Notes: generated from the letters alone by a model not told the origin. A stretch of 17,656 nt of DNA from Chalciporus piperatus (GCA_038093975.1 JBBPTG010000384.1:1-17656); one strand, 5' to 3'. Positions 1-7,549 are shown, numbered from the stretch's first letter. Made by a program: numbers and translations.

Positions 1-165
1 TAGTACCTCATGGCTCCGTCCGAAGACGATGGGCCTCTAATACCCACTTAGCCGAGGTGCGCGGTACCATTCAGTACCTTTGCAGAAAAAGTTACAAACG
101 TGCGTTTCCAGGGGAGACCCAGGACGTCAGACCGACGAAACTGCGTTTCCTACGTTGCAAGGGAC

Positions 166-1398
166 CTAGCGTAGCCCAACCCGAAGGAGGGTGTCGGCCA
201 AGTCAGACGGATCCACCATTAAAGGTGTAGGCGAGCGGCGGTGTAAGTTTAGTTCTTCGTCGCCTTGTTCCATCAGACGGCCTGATGGATGACGAAGATA
301 GGCTTCATCGCCGAGAACAATGTGAGGCTCATCAAAGGGACGGATAGCATCCGCAGAGGACTCACGCTCGTCTAGCTGTTCCAACACTATTTTCTTCCAA
401 AGACCTGTTAAGTCGAATAAATTTTGTGTACGCTTACGTGACACAAGCATCCGACGGTCAGGGATACCGATCTTCCGGACGTCCGGGACCCAGAGTTCAT
501 CACCGAAATCATCAACCAGCTTTACAGCGTGGTGAGTTCCAGATATAGAATCAACATAGGACCTAGGGGCCGGCGGGAATTTTCGAGAATATTCGCCACG
601 CTCAGCTTTATCTAGCCAAGTGCGCATGTATCCCATCATAGTGTCGCTCAGTTCTTGTGCGTTAAAGTAATTCCATGCTGTATTGAAGTGGGTTTTGAGG
701 ACTAGCACGTCCGCGGTCCCCTCATTTCGTATTTGGAGACGATTTTCCCATCGTACTGTGAGCTTATCTCTAGCCCAACTCCGTACCAGCGCTTGTGGAT
801 AACCCCGCTTTACATAAAGAGCAACCAAGCTCGATATGGCGTCAGAGTAGTGTTCAAAGGTGCTACTCAGCGTGGCCAAACGGCTCATTTCACCAAAAAA
901 CGTTCCACGCTTGACGTCGAACGGGTGAGCAGAGATCCATGGAATCCTTTCCTGGTTTGATCGGACTTTCCGGTAGGGCATGTGCTGGAGAACGTTTTTA
1001 TCATCGACGTATAACATCATGTCCAGGAACGGTAAGTATTTTCCAACCTCCCAGGTTAATTCGCAGTCATCGACGTGTATTACTGATTGAACTATTTGTA
1101 GCGCCTCATGTTCAGATTCGGCGTAAACTATAGACAGACAGTCGTCGATATATCGTCCGTAGAAGACAATACTGTGGTGTTTTTGTACCTTGTCGCGTTT
1201 TTCACATGACCACCCGTACAGATTTGCAAGATCGGGTGAGTCCGCGACGCCCATTGCTAGGCCTTTAAGTTGAAGATAAGGTACGCCATCAAACTGCGTT
1301 ATCAGCTCTGTGTTGCCCACCTCTAGGCATCGTTTAAACGCGTTCTGTTGTCTCACATTGAACTCGTCGTCATGGTCAGGGATATTTATATGGTCATC
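166..1398 (-). CDS. Reverse transcriptase, Penelope-like, C-terminal exon (5' part missing)
   Basis: This exon encodes the palm and thumb part of an RNA-dependent DNA polymerase. Counted from the GTG at 1356 (396 residues), motif B is GLAMGVADSPDLAN (32-45), the catalytic motif C is YIDD (69-72) and LPFLD is at 108-112. YRK follows at 128-130 and a SAHPFDVKRG block near 142-151. LPFLD followed by YRK and an S-x-HP block is typical of Penelope-like RTs, which are relatives of telomerase. No GIY-YIG endonuclease follows. The GTG is not a credible eukaryotic start. The frame stays open 14 codons further, to an AG acceptor at 1399-1400, with an in-frame TAA at 1405-1407 behind it, so this is an internal or last exon. 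Motif A with its catalytic Asp and the fingers should lie upstream, and I find them in no frame of 1403-2300. The locus is 5' truncated, or its upstream exon is distant. RT assignment is secure; the Penelope-like placement is probable. Confidence 0.88.
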   Translation of the reverse strand, partial: DDHINIPDHDDEFNVRQQNAFKRCLEVGNTELITQFDGVPYLQLKGLAMGVADSPDLANLYGWSCEKRDKVQKHHSIVFYGRYIDDCLSIVYAESEHEALQIVQSVIHVDDCELTWEVGKYLPFLDMMLYVDDKNVLQHMPYRKVRSNQERIPWISAHPFDVKRGTFFGEMSRLATLSSTFEHYSDAISSLVALYVKRGYPQALVRSWARDKLTVRWENRLQIRNEGTADVLVLKTHFNTAWNYFNAQELSDTMMGYMRTWLDKAERGEYSRKFPPAPRSYVDSISGTHHAVKLVDDFGDELWVPDVRKIGIPDRRMLVSRKRTQNLFDLTGLWKKIVLEQLDERESSADAIRPFDEPHIVLGDEAYLRHPSGRLMEQGDEELNLHRRSPTPLMVDPSDLADTLLRVGLR

Positions 1399-1413
1399 CT
1401 GGAATTAAGATAC
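1399..1413 (-). other. Candidate 3' splice site upstream of RT exon
   Basis: On the minus strand a TTAATTCCAG acceptor with CTTAAT as possible branch site immediately precedes the first RT codon (GAT at 1398). It coincides with the point where the RT frame becomes closed (TAA at 1405-1407). The same site recurs in the right copy at 17349-17363. No matching donor or upstream RT exon was found within 1 kb. Confidence 0.5.
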
Positions 1414-1593
1414 AAAGTCAATTTTTTATTTGTGGAATCTCTTTGTGGGGCTGGATAGAGCACATCTGTGGGATCATTTTGAGCTAACAATCATGAAAAT
1501 CCGTGGTCTCGTTCTCGAGATAAAAATCAAACAAGGTGGTATGGGGACATATGTGGATATCGACACGAAATAAATATGTGGGGTCTCAGAAGT

Positions 1594-2310
1594 GTTACCA
1601 ATGGATTCAGAGGGTCGAGAAACCCCCGGAATAATGTTTCCAGATCATAGGGACGCTTGGTCGAATTAATTCGTACATGTCTTGAGAAAGGAGGGGGGAG
1701 GGTTTTGGACAGAGCTTCGAAATAAATAGCAGGAGCTTAGGGAGCTTTGCCATCGTCTTCAGAGGGTTGAAGAACGGTAGGAACAGGTCTACCCAGGTCC
1801 CTAGCATCCTTCTGGAGCTCTAGAAAAATCGGTTTTTGGGGGGGAGGGGCTGAATTCCAGAACACCATCAAGAAAAATCTGAATGGTCTCGGGATTGTTA
1901 CCAATGGATTCAGATGGTTGATAAACCCTTGGGACCATGTTCTCAGGTCATGGGAATGCCTGGCTGAATTAATTTCTTGTGATCATTGGCAGGGAAGGAG
2001 GAGGTATGCATGATGACTCGAAATAAATAGCAGGAGCTTAGAGGGCTTTGCCATTGTCCTCAGAGGGTTAAACAACAGTAGGGAGAAGTCTTTTTAGGTC
2101 CCTAGCATCCTTTAGGAGTGCTAGAAAAATCGGTTTTTTTGGGGGGGAGGAGATGGATTCCAGAACACCATCAAGAAAAATCTGGATGGTCTTGGGATTG
2201 TTACCAATGGATTCAGATGGTTGATAAACCCTTGGGAACATGTTCTCAGATCATGGGAATGCCTGGCTGAATTAATTTCTTGTGATCATTGGCAGGGGGA
2301 GGGTATGACA
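1594..2310. repeat. 303 bp tandem repeat, 2.3 copies
   Basis: GTTACCAATGGATTCAGA begins at 1594, 1897 and 2200, giving an exact 303 bp period. The units share AATAAATAGCAGGAGCTTAG, TCCCTAGCATCCTT and a CTAGAAAAATCGGTTTTT tract that ends in a run of seven to ten G. The third unit stops after about 110 bp at a GGGGGAGGGTATGACA junction. Degenerate pieces of the same sequence reach back to about 1490. Short minus-strand ORFs inside contain stops in other copies, so I see no coding signal. The array directly abuts the upstream side of the RT exon. Confidence 0.85.
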
Positions 2311-2329
2311 AAAAGGACAACAAGAAACA

Positions 2330-2710
2330 GATTGACAGACTACAACACGAAAACCTGGCATAGCAACAATGAATATGTTGCAACAATGATGTGAGCATAG
2401 CTGTGTGGTCATGTGCCTTCACACGAACCTCAGTTCGTGATTCCAAACTTATGTTCAAGTTTGCAAACCAAGGTCTGTGTGCATGTGGTTTGATGGAGGT
2501 TCGATGCTGCTCAACGGAGGCTCATCAATGTTTGACAAGGGGTTCAATGGAGGTTCAACGAGGTTCAACACTGTTCAACGAGCTTAGAACACATAGAACA
2601 TGAATTGAACCTTGTGAAACCTATGTAGAACACATAGAACATCTGTCCAACATGCGTCCAACACCTGTCCAAGTAGAACCTCATCATGATTACCCTCGTT
2701 GCACAGTGGT
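2330..2710 (+). repeat. Diverged plus-oriented copy of the 10665-11340 segment
   Basis: Shared blocks occur in the same order: GACTAC-ACACGAAAACC-GGCA at 2337 and 10676, GAACCTCAGTTCGTGATT at 2432 and 10744, GTGCATG...TTTGATG..GTTCGATGCTGCTC at 2480 and 10798, then TTCAAC/TTCGAC-rich sequence and CTATGTAGAACA. The 2330 copy has lost the second arm of the hairpin present at 10745-10774. It ends with short GTCCAACA/GTAGAACA repeats up to about 2680. No gene is seen. Confidence 0.7.
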
Positions 2711-3021
2711 GGGCATCCAGGATACCCATTCATGCGAGACTCATAACACAGTGAGGGCGCATCTGCGTGAGAACGCCGTAAACGTGGTTTTACAATAGTT
2801 AAGTGGTTTGTCAAATAGTTATTGTGGGGTCGCAGCCGTTGTACTATTTATTGTGGTATTGTTGTCAAATGTCGGGTTTGTGTATTATATTTCCAGTCAC
2901 TCTGTAACCATTACCTAGGCCAAACCCTAACCTAATTAGATTAGACTCCCTATAATCGTGTTGTCGTGTTTTCGTCTTCATTGTGTGTGCATGATGGTCG
3001 AATTTGCCCGTAATTGCAAAT

Positions 3022-3081
3022 CTGTAAGGTGGTGTGAGCACGGGCATCCAGGACGCCCATATATGTGATGGTAGACCTCAC
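3022..3081 (-). other. Candidate mini-intron, type B (60 nt)
   Basis: Minus-strand donor GTGAGG at 3081-3076 and acceptor CACCTTACAG ending at 3022. A palindrome (3042-3058) lies inside. The exon-like block after it is A/C-rich, as after the other type B blocks. Confidence 0.4.
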
Positions 3082-3405
3082 GTTGTTCTCGCTTCATAGT
3101 TGTCCTTGCATCTTCGTGTTGTAGTCGGTAGACATCGTCGTTGTGGTATTTTTGCGTTTTCGTCATCGTTGCGTGTTCATCCTTGTTGTCCTTATCGCCC
3201 GCGTTCGTGTATGTGTGAGGTGGTGTGAGCACGGGCGTCCTGGACACCCATGGATGATGACGGTGGTGACCTCACTCATCTCGTGGCCGTCCCGGACGCC
3301 CGTCCTCGTTTCGCGGTTGTTCACGTCATATCGTCATTGTCGTAGTCCATAGTTCTAGTCGTTGTCGTATTTTCATCGTCGCCATATTTGCCTGTTAATG
3401 CGTAT

Positions 3406-3447
3406 CTGTAAGGTTGTGTCAGTGGTGAGCATCGTGAGCTTCCTCAC
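3406..3447 (-). other. Candidate mini-intron, type B (42 nt)
   Basis: Minus-strand donor GTGAGG at 3447-3442 and acceptor CAACCTTACAG ending at 3406. It lies 59 nt downstream of the type A block at 3507-3542. The separating exon carries a decayed palindrome and ends GACGAG, as in the plus-strand relatives. Confidence 0.45.
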
Positions 3448-3506
3448 CTCGTCGCGACTGTCCTGGATGCCCGTTGTTGAGTGGTAGTTGTCGTTGTTGA
3501 GTGGAT

Positions 3507-3542
3507 CTGGGAAAATGTCAGTGAGAATCATTTTTGACTTAC
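3507..3542 (-). other. Candidate mini-intron, type A (36 nt)
   Basis: Minus-strand donor GTAAGT at 3542-3537, branch-like CTCACTGACATT and acceptor TTTTCCCAG ending at 3507. It has the same length and layout as the plus-strand intron at 9737-9772, with identical GTAAGTCA, GATTCT and ACTGAC segments. Confidence 0.5.
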
Positions 3543-3681
3543 TGTTCATGCTCGTCACGCCTGTGGCTTGATGGTTGTGCTGGTGTGTTGGACCTTCGTA
3601 GTTATCGTTGTTGTTGGGCCGCGCGTTCGTGTAGGTGTTGTGTTCGGGTTGTCGCGTTTTGGTCCTTGTTGTTGTTTCCCG

Positions 3682-3750
3682 CTAATTTGTGAGGCGAGTG
3701 TGAGCACGGGTGTCCAGGACGCCCGTCTGTGGTGTGGTGATGTGACTCAC
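3682..3750 (-). other. Candidate mini-intron, type B (69 nt) containing a palindrome
   Basis: Donor GTGAGT at 3750-3745 and acceptor AAATTAG ending at 3682 on the minus strand. The palindrome 3708-3724 sits in the middle. It is nearly identical in layout and length to 4172-4240. Confidence 0.4.
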
Positions 3751-3899
3751 CTCGTCGTGGGCGTCCTGGACGACCGTTGCTTGCTGGGTGTGTTGGCGTC
3801 GTTTGAGCTCCGTGGTTGTCGTCTTCGTTGGGCCGTGTTTGTGTCTCGTAGTCAGTAGTTGTCGTGTTTTCGCATTTTCGTTGTCGTCGTAGTATCCTG

Positions 3900-3957
3900 C
3901 TAATGTGTGAGAGCAGGCGTCCAGGACGCCCGTGTGTGGTGGTGTGATGCGACTCAC
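3900..3957 (-). other. Candidate mini-intron, type B (58 nt)
   Basis: Donor GTGAGT at 3957-3952, acceptor ACACATTAG ending at 3900 on the minus strand, palindrome variant 3915-3931 inside. It is the shorter relative of 4172-4240. Confidence 0.4.
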
Positions 3958-4006
3958 CTCATTGTGGGCGTCCATGACGCCCGTCGTCTTGTCGTGGTCG
4001 CTCAGT

Positions 4007-4046
4007 CTGAAATAAGGTGAGTAAGTCGTCAAATTCGACGACTTAC
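4007..4046 (-). other. Candidate mini-intron, type A (40 nt)
   Basis: Donor GTAAGT at 4046-4041, CTCACC branch-like element and acceptor TTATTTCAG ending at 4007 (minus strand). The interior GTCGTCGAATTTGACGAC is itself an inverted repeat. The length equals that of the plus-strand block 10081-10120. Confidence 0.5.
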
Positions 4047-4171
4047 TGTTGTTCGGGTGGACGGGTGTCCTTGAGCTGTTGGTGTCGTTGTTGGGCCGTG
4101 TCTGTGTGTCGTAGTCGGTAGTTGCCATTGTCGCCGTGTTTTCACGTTTTTGTCGGCGTCGTGGTGTCCCG

Positions 4172-4240
4172 CTAATGTGTGAGGTCAGTGTGAGCACGGG
4201 CGTCCTGGACGCCCGTCTGTGGTGTGGTGATGTGACTCAC
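4172..4240 (-). other. Candidate mini-intron, type B (69 nt) containing a palindrome
   Basis: Minus-strand donor GTGAGT at 4240-4235, ACTGACC branch-like site and acceptor CACACATTAG ending at 4172. An exact palindrome copy (4198-4214) lies inside. The preceding 38 nt exon carries another exact palindrome (4249-4265). Confidence 0.45.
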
Positions 4241-4280
4241 CTCGTCGTGGGCGTCCTGGACGCCCGTCGTCACTCGGTCC

Positions 4281-4318
4281 GGGATAAGGTCAGTAGAGAA
4301 TCAAAAGTCACGACTTAC
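4281..4318 (-). other. Decayed type A mini-intron (acceptor AG lost)
   Basis: The donor GTAAGT (4318-4313) and CTACTGACCTTATCCC are intact, but the expected CAG reads CGG. A similar decayed block starts at 4687 (donor GTAAGT, then CCACTGACC) and ends CCCCAA in place of CCCAG. Both lie in the same array as intact copies. Confidence 0.45.
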
Positions 4319-4514
4319 CGTATATCCGGATCGTTCGCCTGCACGCTCGGTGCAGAGCGGGCGTCCTGGACGCCCGTGGCTTGATGGGTGTGGTGGCGTC
4401 GTTTGAGCGTCGTGGTTGGTGTTTTCGTTGGGCCGCGTTTGTGTGTCGTAGTCGGTAGTTGTCGTGGCCGTTATGTTGTTTGCGTCGTCGTTGTCGTCGT
4501 GGTGTCGTGTTTAC

Positions 4515-4589
4515 CTGTGAATGAGGATCTTGATGTGAGAACGGGCGTCCTGGACGCCCGTTTGTGGTGACTGTGCTGGCATGACTTAC
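4515..4589 (-). other. Candidate mini-intron, type B (75 nt)
   Basis: Donor GTAAGT at 4589-4584 and acceptor CCTCATTCACAG ending at 4515 on the minus strand. It contains an exact palindrome, 4543-4559. Confidence 0.4.
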
Positions 4590-4845
4590 ATGTCGTGACG
4601 GCCGTCGTCATTTCGCGGTCGTTCCCGTTGTGCCGTCTTCGTTCGGTTTGGGGTGAGGTCAGTGGTTCCTCGATTGTCGTGACTTACCGTTGCAGAGCGG
4701 GCGTCCTGGACGCCCGCCGCTGCGTGGGTGGCCCGGTTTCATAGTCGCCGTCTTCATTGGGCCGCGTTTTCACGTCTTAGTCGGTAGTCGTAATCGTGTC
4801 GCGTTTTGCTGGTATCCGTGTTCTCGCAAGAGGAGAACACAGCAT

Positions 4846-4893
4846 CTAAAGAGTAGAAGTGGTTAGTTTTGCGTCTGAACGATGAGAACTTAC
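4846..4893 (-). other. Candidate mini-intron with consensus branch site (48 nt)
   Basis: Minus-strand GTAAGT (4893-4888), ACTAACCACTTCTAC and acceptor TCTTTAG ending at 4846. The plus-strand relative at 9530-9577 has the same length, a GGACTAACTACTTCTC branch region and a following exon with the same GAGAACAC sequence. Conservation of donor-branch-acceptor spacing between inverted copies is the best support that these are, or were, true introns. Confidence 0.6.
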
Positions 4894-4907
4894 CTATTTC
4901 TGACATT

Positions 4908-4972
4908 CTGTTGCTTGAGGTCCGATTGTGAATAAACAACGTCGTGATTAAGTCGCTCGTTAATTGACTTAC
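4908..4972 (-). other. Candidate mini-intron next to the 38 bp inverted motif (65 nt)
   Basis: Minus-strand donor AAG|GTAAGT at 4972-4967; possible acceptors CAACAG ending at 4908 or TGTCAG ending at 4900. The donor lies at the end of the 38 bp motif. In the plus copy (9421) the donor is altered to GTAAAT. Confidence 0.35.
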
Positions 4973-5007
4973 CTTCCTTTTCGAGTAGCCGCCGGTTCGG
5001 TTACATC
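4970..5007 (-). repeat. 38 bp inverted motif, minus copy
   Basis: On the minus strand this begins GATGTAACCGAACCGGCGGC and ends AAAAGGAAGGTA. It matches 9385-9422 on the plus strand with two differences by eye. The two copies bracket a core of about 4.4 kb in opposite orientation, and sequence outward of each continues as related exon/intron arrays. Confidence 0.75.
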
Positions 5008-5107
5008 GCACAACAGTTGGTGCCGCCGGTACGTTATTATTAGGTGGTGTGACTTGCCTTCCGTTTCTGGTAGCAGTCAACTCGATGATGACACGACCGC
5101 TGAAGCA
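5008..5107. other. Divergence point between minus and plus arrays
   Basis: About 100 bp between the oppositely oriented arrays. To the left the plus strand is G/T-rich, to the right A/C-rich. If the arrays are transcribed in the direction of their introns, a bidirectional promoter would lie here. I see no TATA box or other recognisable promoter element. Confidence 0.3.
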
Positions 5108-5162
5108 ATGACTGCATCGCAATCACGACGTCTCGGACTCGCAGAGCTGCATGGGAAGTCAG
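5108..5162 (+). other. Candidate short 5' coding exon (MTAS...AELHG)
   Basis: An ATG at 5108 opens 18 codons reading MTASQSRRLGLAELHGKS, followed directly by a GTAAGT donor at 5163. A diverged copy at about 6468-6527 reads TASNSTRSRRIGCAELHGDS before its own donor (GTGCGT). It differs in length by 9 nt, so the frame is kept. No family is recognised. Frame-preserving divergence hints at coding, but only 18-20 codons are available and copy 2 has ACG in place of the ATG. Confidence 0.3.
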
Positions 5163-5206
5163 GTAAGTGCATAGGGTTCACGACATGCTAACTACCTTCC
5201 ATCCAG
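5163..5206 (+). other. Candidate mini-intron with consensus signals (44 nt)
   Basis: Donor CAG|GTAAGT at 5163, branch site TGCTAAC near 5187-5193, acceptor CATCCAG ending at 5206. The following exon starts ATATTCGCACGAGGACACAC. Two plus-strand relatives have the same arrangement (6621-6666 and 9530-9577). Confidence 0.6.
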
Positions 5207-5554
5207 ATATTCGCACGAGGACACACAACGACCGCGAAAACACGACACCAACTCAACGCTCGTAAGTCACCACCTCCGTCACACCATGGGCGTCCAGGAC
5301 GCCCGCAACACACGCCGATGTTGCAACACATAATCGTAAGTGCAATCAACTCGTTTGATTAGTTACTAACCTTGGCTCACATCCAACAACGAAACGCGAC
5401 AAGACCGAACACGAAAACGAAACCGTGACACGACGAACACGCGACACTACGAGGACACCCGCGCAGCCACGGGCGTCCAGGACGCCCGCTCACCACAGTC
5501 GTCCCAATCTTACCGTGAAAACCCAGGGTGCTCCCGCAACACGTTCAAGGTAAG

Positions 5555-5598
5555 GTAAGTAGATTAAATTGTGTCGTATGAAAGTAATTCTGATGCAG
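5555..5598 (+). other. Candidate mini-intron (44 nt)
   Basis: Donor AAG|GTAAGT at 5555 (the second half of a GTAAG direct duplication), ATTCTGATG branch-like element, acceptor CAG ending at 5598. A palindrome follows 12 nt later at 5611. Confidence 0.4.
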
Positions 5599-5697
5599 CT
5601 TGAGCACCGCGGGCGTCCAGGACGCCCGTGCGTGTGCCAGGCAACGATGTTCATCACGCGACGGGTGTCCTAGACGCCCGCTTTGCATCAATCGATC

Positions 5698-5733
5698 GTA
5701 AGTAAATTTGATTCATTACTGACCTTATCCCAG
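5698..5733 (+). other. Candidate mini-intron, type A (36 nt)
   Basis: GTAAGT at 5698, TTACTGACC branch region, acceptor TTATCCCAG ending at 5733. It matches the minus-strand 3507-3542 and plus-strand 9737-9772 blocks in length and signals. 6869-6898 looks like the same block with the branch region deleted. Confidence 0.5.
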
Positions 5734-6195
5734 ACTCGACAACGAGCGAGACGCCACGAAAACGACAACGCGCGACAACGACGACCAACTCCGAGTCGCC
5801 TCTCGTCCCAGACCCAACGAAACACAACGGTGACCACAACGCGACCACGCGATGAGGACTCGCACAACGACACGACAACGCGACGAGTCGCGAAACAAAA
5901 TGGTAGGTTTTTGTTTCATTTTCTGACTTCGCTCGTGCATTGTGGGCATCCAGGCCCGCGACGCTCGCCGATGCCACTGCACCACGCGTACCCGTCCAAG
6001 CTCAGTCTTGGACGGACATGTGTAGTACAGAGTCACCTGGCATGTGGTCCAACACCCCCATCACACCACAGGCATCCAGGACGCCCGTTTGCGACGACCG
6101 TAGGCGTCCCAATCTTACCGTGAAAACCCAAGGCGCTATGGCCACCGTCCTTGGTCCATTATCTGCCTCACATCCGAGCAGCCCACAATGCCTAG

Positions 6196-6231
6196 GTAAG
6201 CAGAGTAGATTTTTATTCTACACTTGTTTAG
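6196..6231 (+). other. Weak mini-intron candidate (36 nt), present in one module copy
   Basis: GTAAGC at 6196 to TTGTTTAG ending at 6231. In module copy 2 (7356 on) the donor bases are missing although the acceptor side is kept. The block is therefore not conserved and may be chance. Confidence 0.2.
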
Positions 6232-6281
6232 ATAGTGGTATGTAAATATTACTAACTACAAGTTGAATGAATTGTTAGACA

Positions 6282-6386
6282 ATGTTCGACAGGGGGTTCG
6301 ACATGTTCGACAGGGGGTTCGACATGTTCGACAGGGGGTTCGACATGTTCGACAGGGGGTTCGACGTGTTCGACAGGGGGTTCGAC
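6282..6386 (+). repeat. 21 bp minisatellite, five copies
   Basis: Five units of 21 bp at 6282, 6303, 6324, 6345 and 6366. Each is ATGTTCGAC followed by AGGGGGTTCGAC, and the last begins GTG. The array closes module copy 1 and is followed after 11 bp by a GTAAGT (6398). Confidence 0.95.
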
Positions 6387-6527
6387 GTGGATTGTAGGTA
6401 AGTAACACCACTACACGACGGTGATAACACGACCCCAACCACACGATCACGGCCGACGAAGGAACGACTGCATCAAATTCAACACGATCGCGACGGATTG
6501 GATGCGCGGAGCTGCATGGAGATTCAG

Positions 6528-6594
6528 GTGCGTCAGCCAGCCACTCCGCGAAGCCAACGAAGCTAATTACCTTACCAACACTTGTTGTATTTAG
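6528..6594 (+). other. Candidate mini-intron (67 nt)
   Basis: Donor TTCAG|GTGCGT at 6528, GCTAATTACC branch-like site, acceptor TTGTATTTAG ending at 6594. The exon end GAGCTGCATGGAGATTCAG corresponds to the exon ending at 5162, so the donor position is conserved between the two copies. Confidence 0.45.
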
Positions 6595-6620
6595 CGAACA
6601 GCACGAAATCCAGATAACAG

Positions 6621-6666
6621 GTGAGTTCTTTAAATTCACAAACAGCTAACTATCTCCCCCATTCAG
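6621..6666 (+). other. Candidate mini-intron with consensus signals (46 nt)
   Basis: Donor ACAG|GTGAGT at 6621, branch CAGCTAAC ending 6650, acceptor CCCATTCAG ending at 6666. The next exon starts ATACTTGCACGAGAACACAC, a clear relative of the exon after 5206. Confidence 0.6.
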
Positions 6667-7047
6667 ATACTTGCACGAGAACACACGACCGCTGCAAAAA
6701 CAAGTCAAGACGACCACGAACATCCGACGCTCGCGCTGAGCTAACGACTACGCCACGAACTCGCGCGGCCCATCAACGACGGTATCCACGCTACGACGGG
6801 CATGCGAAGACATCCACGCAGCCACGGGAGTCCAGGACGCCCGCTGAGTGGCGACCGTCTGGCTAATTGTAAGTCAATTTGATTCTTTGTCGTCCCAGGC
6901 CCAACGAAACGCGACGGTGACCACTCCGCGACAACGCGCGACATCGCGACGACTCGGAACATGAAACCGATAAGCTCTCTATTCATATTTACTAATTTCT
7001 TGCTTTGCTCGTCCACTGCGGGCGTCATCGACGCCCGCGACACACGC
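6667..7047 (+). repeat. Second plus-strand A/C-rich block with palindromes
   Basis: Exon-like sequence after 6666 carries a palindrome variant at 6826, a branch-less type A remnant at 6869-6898 and a palindrome with an altered centre, GGGCGTCATCGACGCCC, at 7020. The frame from the acceptor at 6666 is open to a TAA at about 6864-6866 (roughly 66 codons, basic and Thr/Arg-rich). I recognise no family. Confidence 0.5.
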
Positions 7048-7549
7048 CGATGCCACTGCACCACGCGTACCCGTCCAAGCTCAGTCTTGGACGGACACGC
7101 GTAGTACAGAGTCATCTTGCATGTGGTCCAACCCCCTCATCACACCATGGGCGTCCAGGACGCCCGCTTGTGACAACCGTAAGTAGATTTCATCACTGAC
7201 CTTATACTAGACTCAACGACGGCACGAAGACGCGACAACATTGCAAGGACGCCCATGAAGCGACGGGCGTCCCAACCTTACCGTGAAACCCCAGGGCACT
7301 ATGGCAACCGTTCTTGGTCCATTATCTGCCTCATATCCGAGCAGCCCACAATGCCTAGGTTTTTATTCATACCATTTCTCACTACACTCGTTTAGATAGT
7401 GGTATGTAAACTTACTAACTACAAGTTGAATGAATTGTTCGACAATGTTCGACAGGGGGTTCGACATGTTCGACAGGGGGTTCGACATGTTCGACAGGGG
7501 GTTCGACATGTTCGACAGGGGGTTCGACGTGTTCGACAGGGGGTTCGAC
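7048..7549 (+). repeat. Duplicated module, copy 2, with five 21-mers
   Basis: Second copy of 5969-6386. It carries an extra segment of about 80 bp (7181-7264) containing a type A block, GTAAGT at 7179 with CACTGACC and acceptor TACTAG ending 7210, then A/C-rich sequence. Its 21-mers start at 7445, 7466, 7487, 7508 and 7529, again with the last unit beginning GTG. Having the same copy number and the same variant order in both arrays points to segmental duplication of the whole module, not independent expansion. Confidence 0.85.
7179..7210 (+). other. Candidate mini-intron, type A (32 nt)
   Basis: GTAAGT at 7179, ATCACTGACC, acceptor TACTAG ending at 7210. It is short for a functional spliceosomal intron and may be a decayed copy. 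Confidence 0.3.

Larger units (their letters stand above)
1..1706. repeat. Left copy of 1706 bp direct repeat (unit 15,950 bp)
   Basis: Bases 1-1706 recur at 15951-17656 at a constant offset of 15,950. The only mismatch I found is G at 111 against A at 16061. The repeat contains the complete RT exon, its upstream acceptor site and the first part of the 303 bp repeat, and it stops only because the window ends. It is therefore a repeat-unit or circle overlap and not a conventional LTR. Near-identity means very recent duplication, homogenisation, or the same molecule read twice. Confidence 0.97.
2711..4960 (-). repeat. Minus-strand array of palindromes, exon-like blocks and mini-introns
   Basis: On the plus strand this stretch is strongly G/T-rich; on the minus strand it reads as A/C-rich blocks (CGAC, ACAACGAC, ACGAAAACGCG) alternating with intron-like blocks. 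A 17 bp palindrome, GGGCGTCCWGGACGCCC, recurs, exact at 4198, 4249, 4359, 4543 and 4699. Close variants start at 2711, 3042, 3233, 3285, 3708, 3759, 3915 and 3966, with half copies at 3457 and 4073. The order on the minus strand is A/C block with palindrome, type A intron, short exon with palindrome, then type B intron that usually contains another palindrome. Exon-block lengths (for example 38 and 59 nt) do not keep one reading phase, which argues against one conserved multi-exon protein. Confidence 0.75.
5207..5970 (+). repeat. Plus-strand array of A/C-rich blocks, palindromes and mini-introns
   Basis: Exact palindromes start at 5288, 5471 and 5611, variants at 5663 (GGGTGTCCTAGACGCCC) and 5944 (shortened). 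Donors: 5262 (no acceptor found), 5336 (TTACTAAC branch kept, acceptor CAG replaced by CAC), 5555, 5698 and 5903 (GTAGGT). Overlapping ORFs in several frames here come from the low-complexity CGAC/ACGA composition, and I do not annotate them as genes. Confidence 0.65.
5969..6386 (+). repeat. Duplicated module, copy 1
   Basis: This starts GATGCCACTGCACCACGCGT and is repeated at 7048-7549. Shared parts in order: a hairpin CCGTCCAAG-CTCAGT-CTTGGACGG (5992-6015; 7071-7094), a palindrome (6070; 7149), GGCGTCCCAA-CTTACCGTGAAA, the GAGCAGCCCACAATGCCTAG block, TTTAGATAGTGGTATGTAAA and five 21-mers. Copy 1 lacks about 80 bp that copy 2 has between 7181 and 7264. Confidence 0.85.

Noticed and set aside
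733..1133. Plus-strand ORFs of 64-75 codons inside the RT exon (also 16683-17083)
   Set aside because: They are antisense shadows of a well-supported RT frame.
2921..2935. CCCTAACCTAA as a further telomeric tract
   Set aside because: Only one and a half units; not distinguishable from chance.
3568..4570. Plus-strand ORFs rich in Val/Gly/Arg containing GVLDAR
   Set aside because: GVLDAR and GVQDAR are translations of the 17 bp palindrome and appear in both strands and several frames. They reflect DNA repeats, not a protein family.
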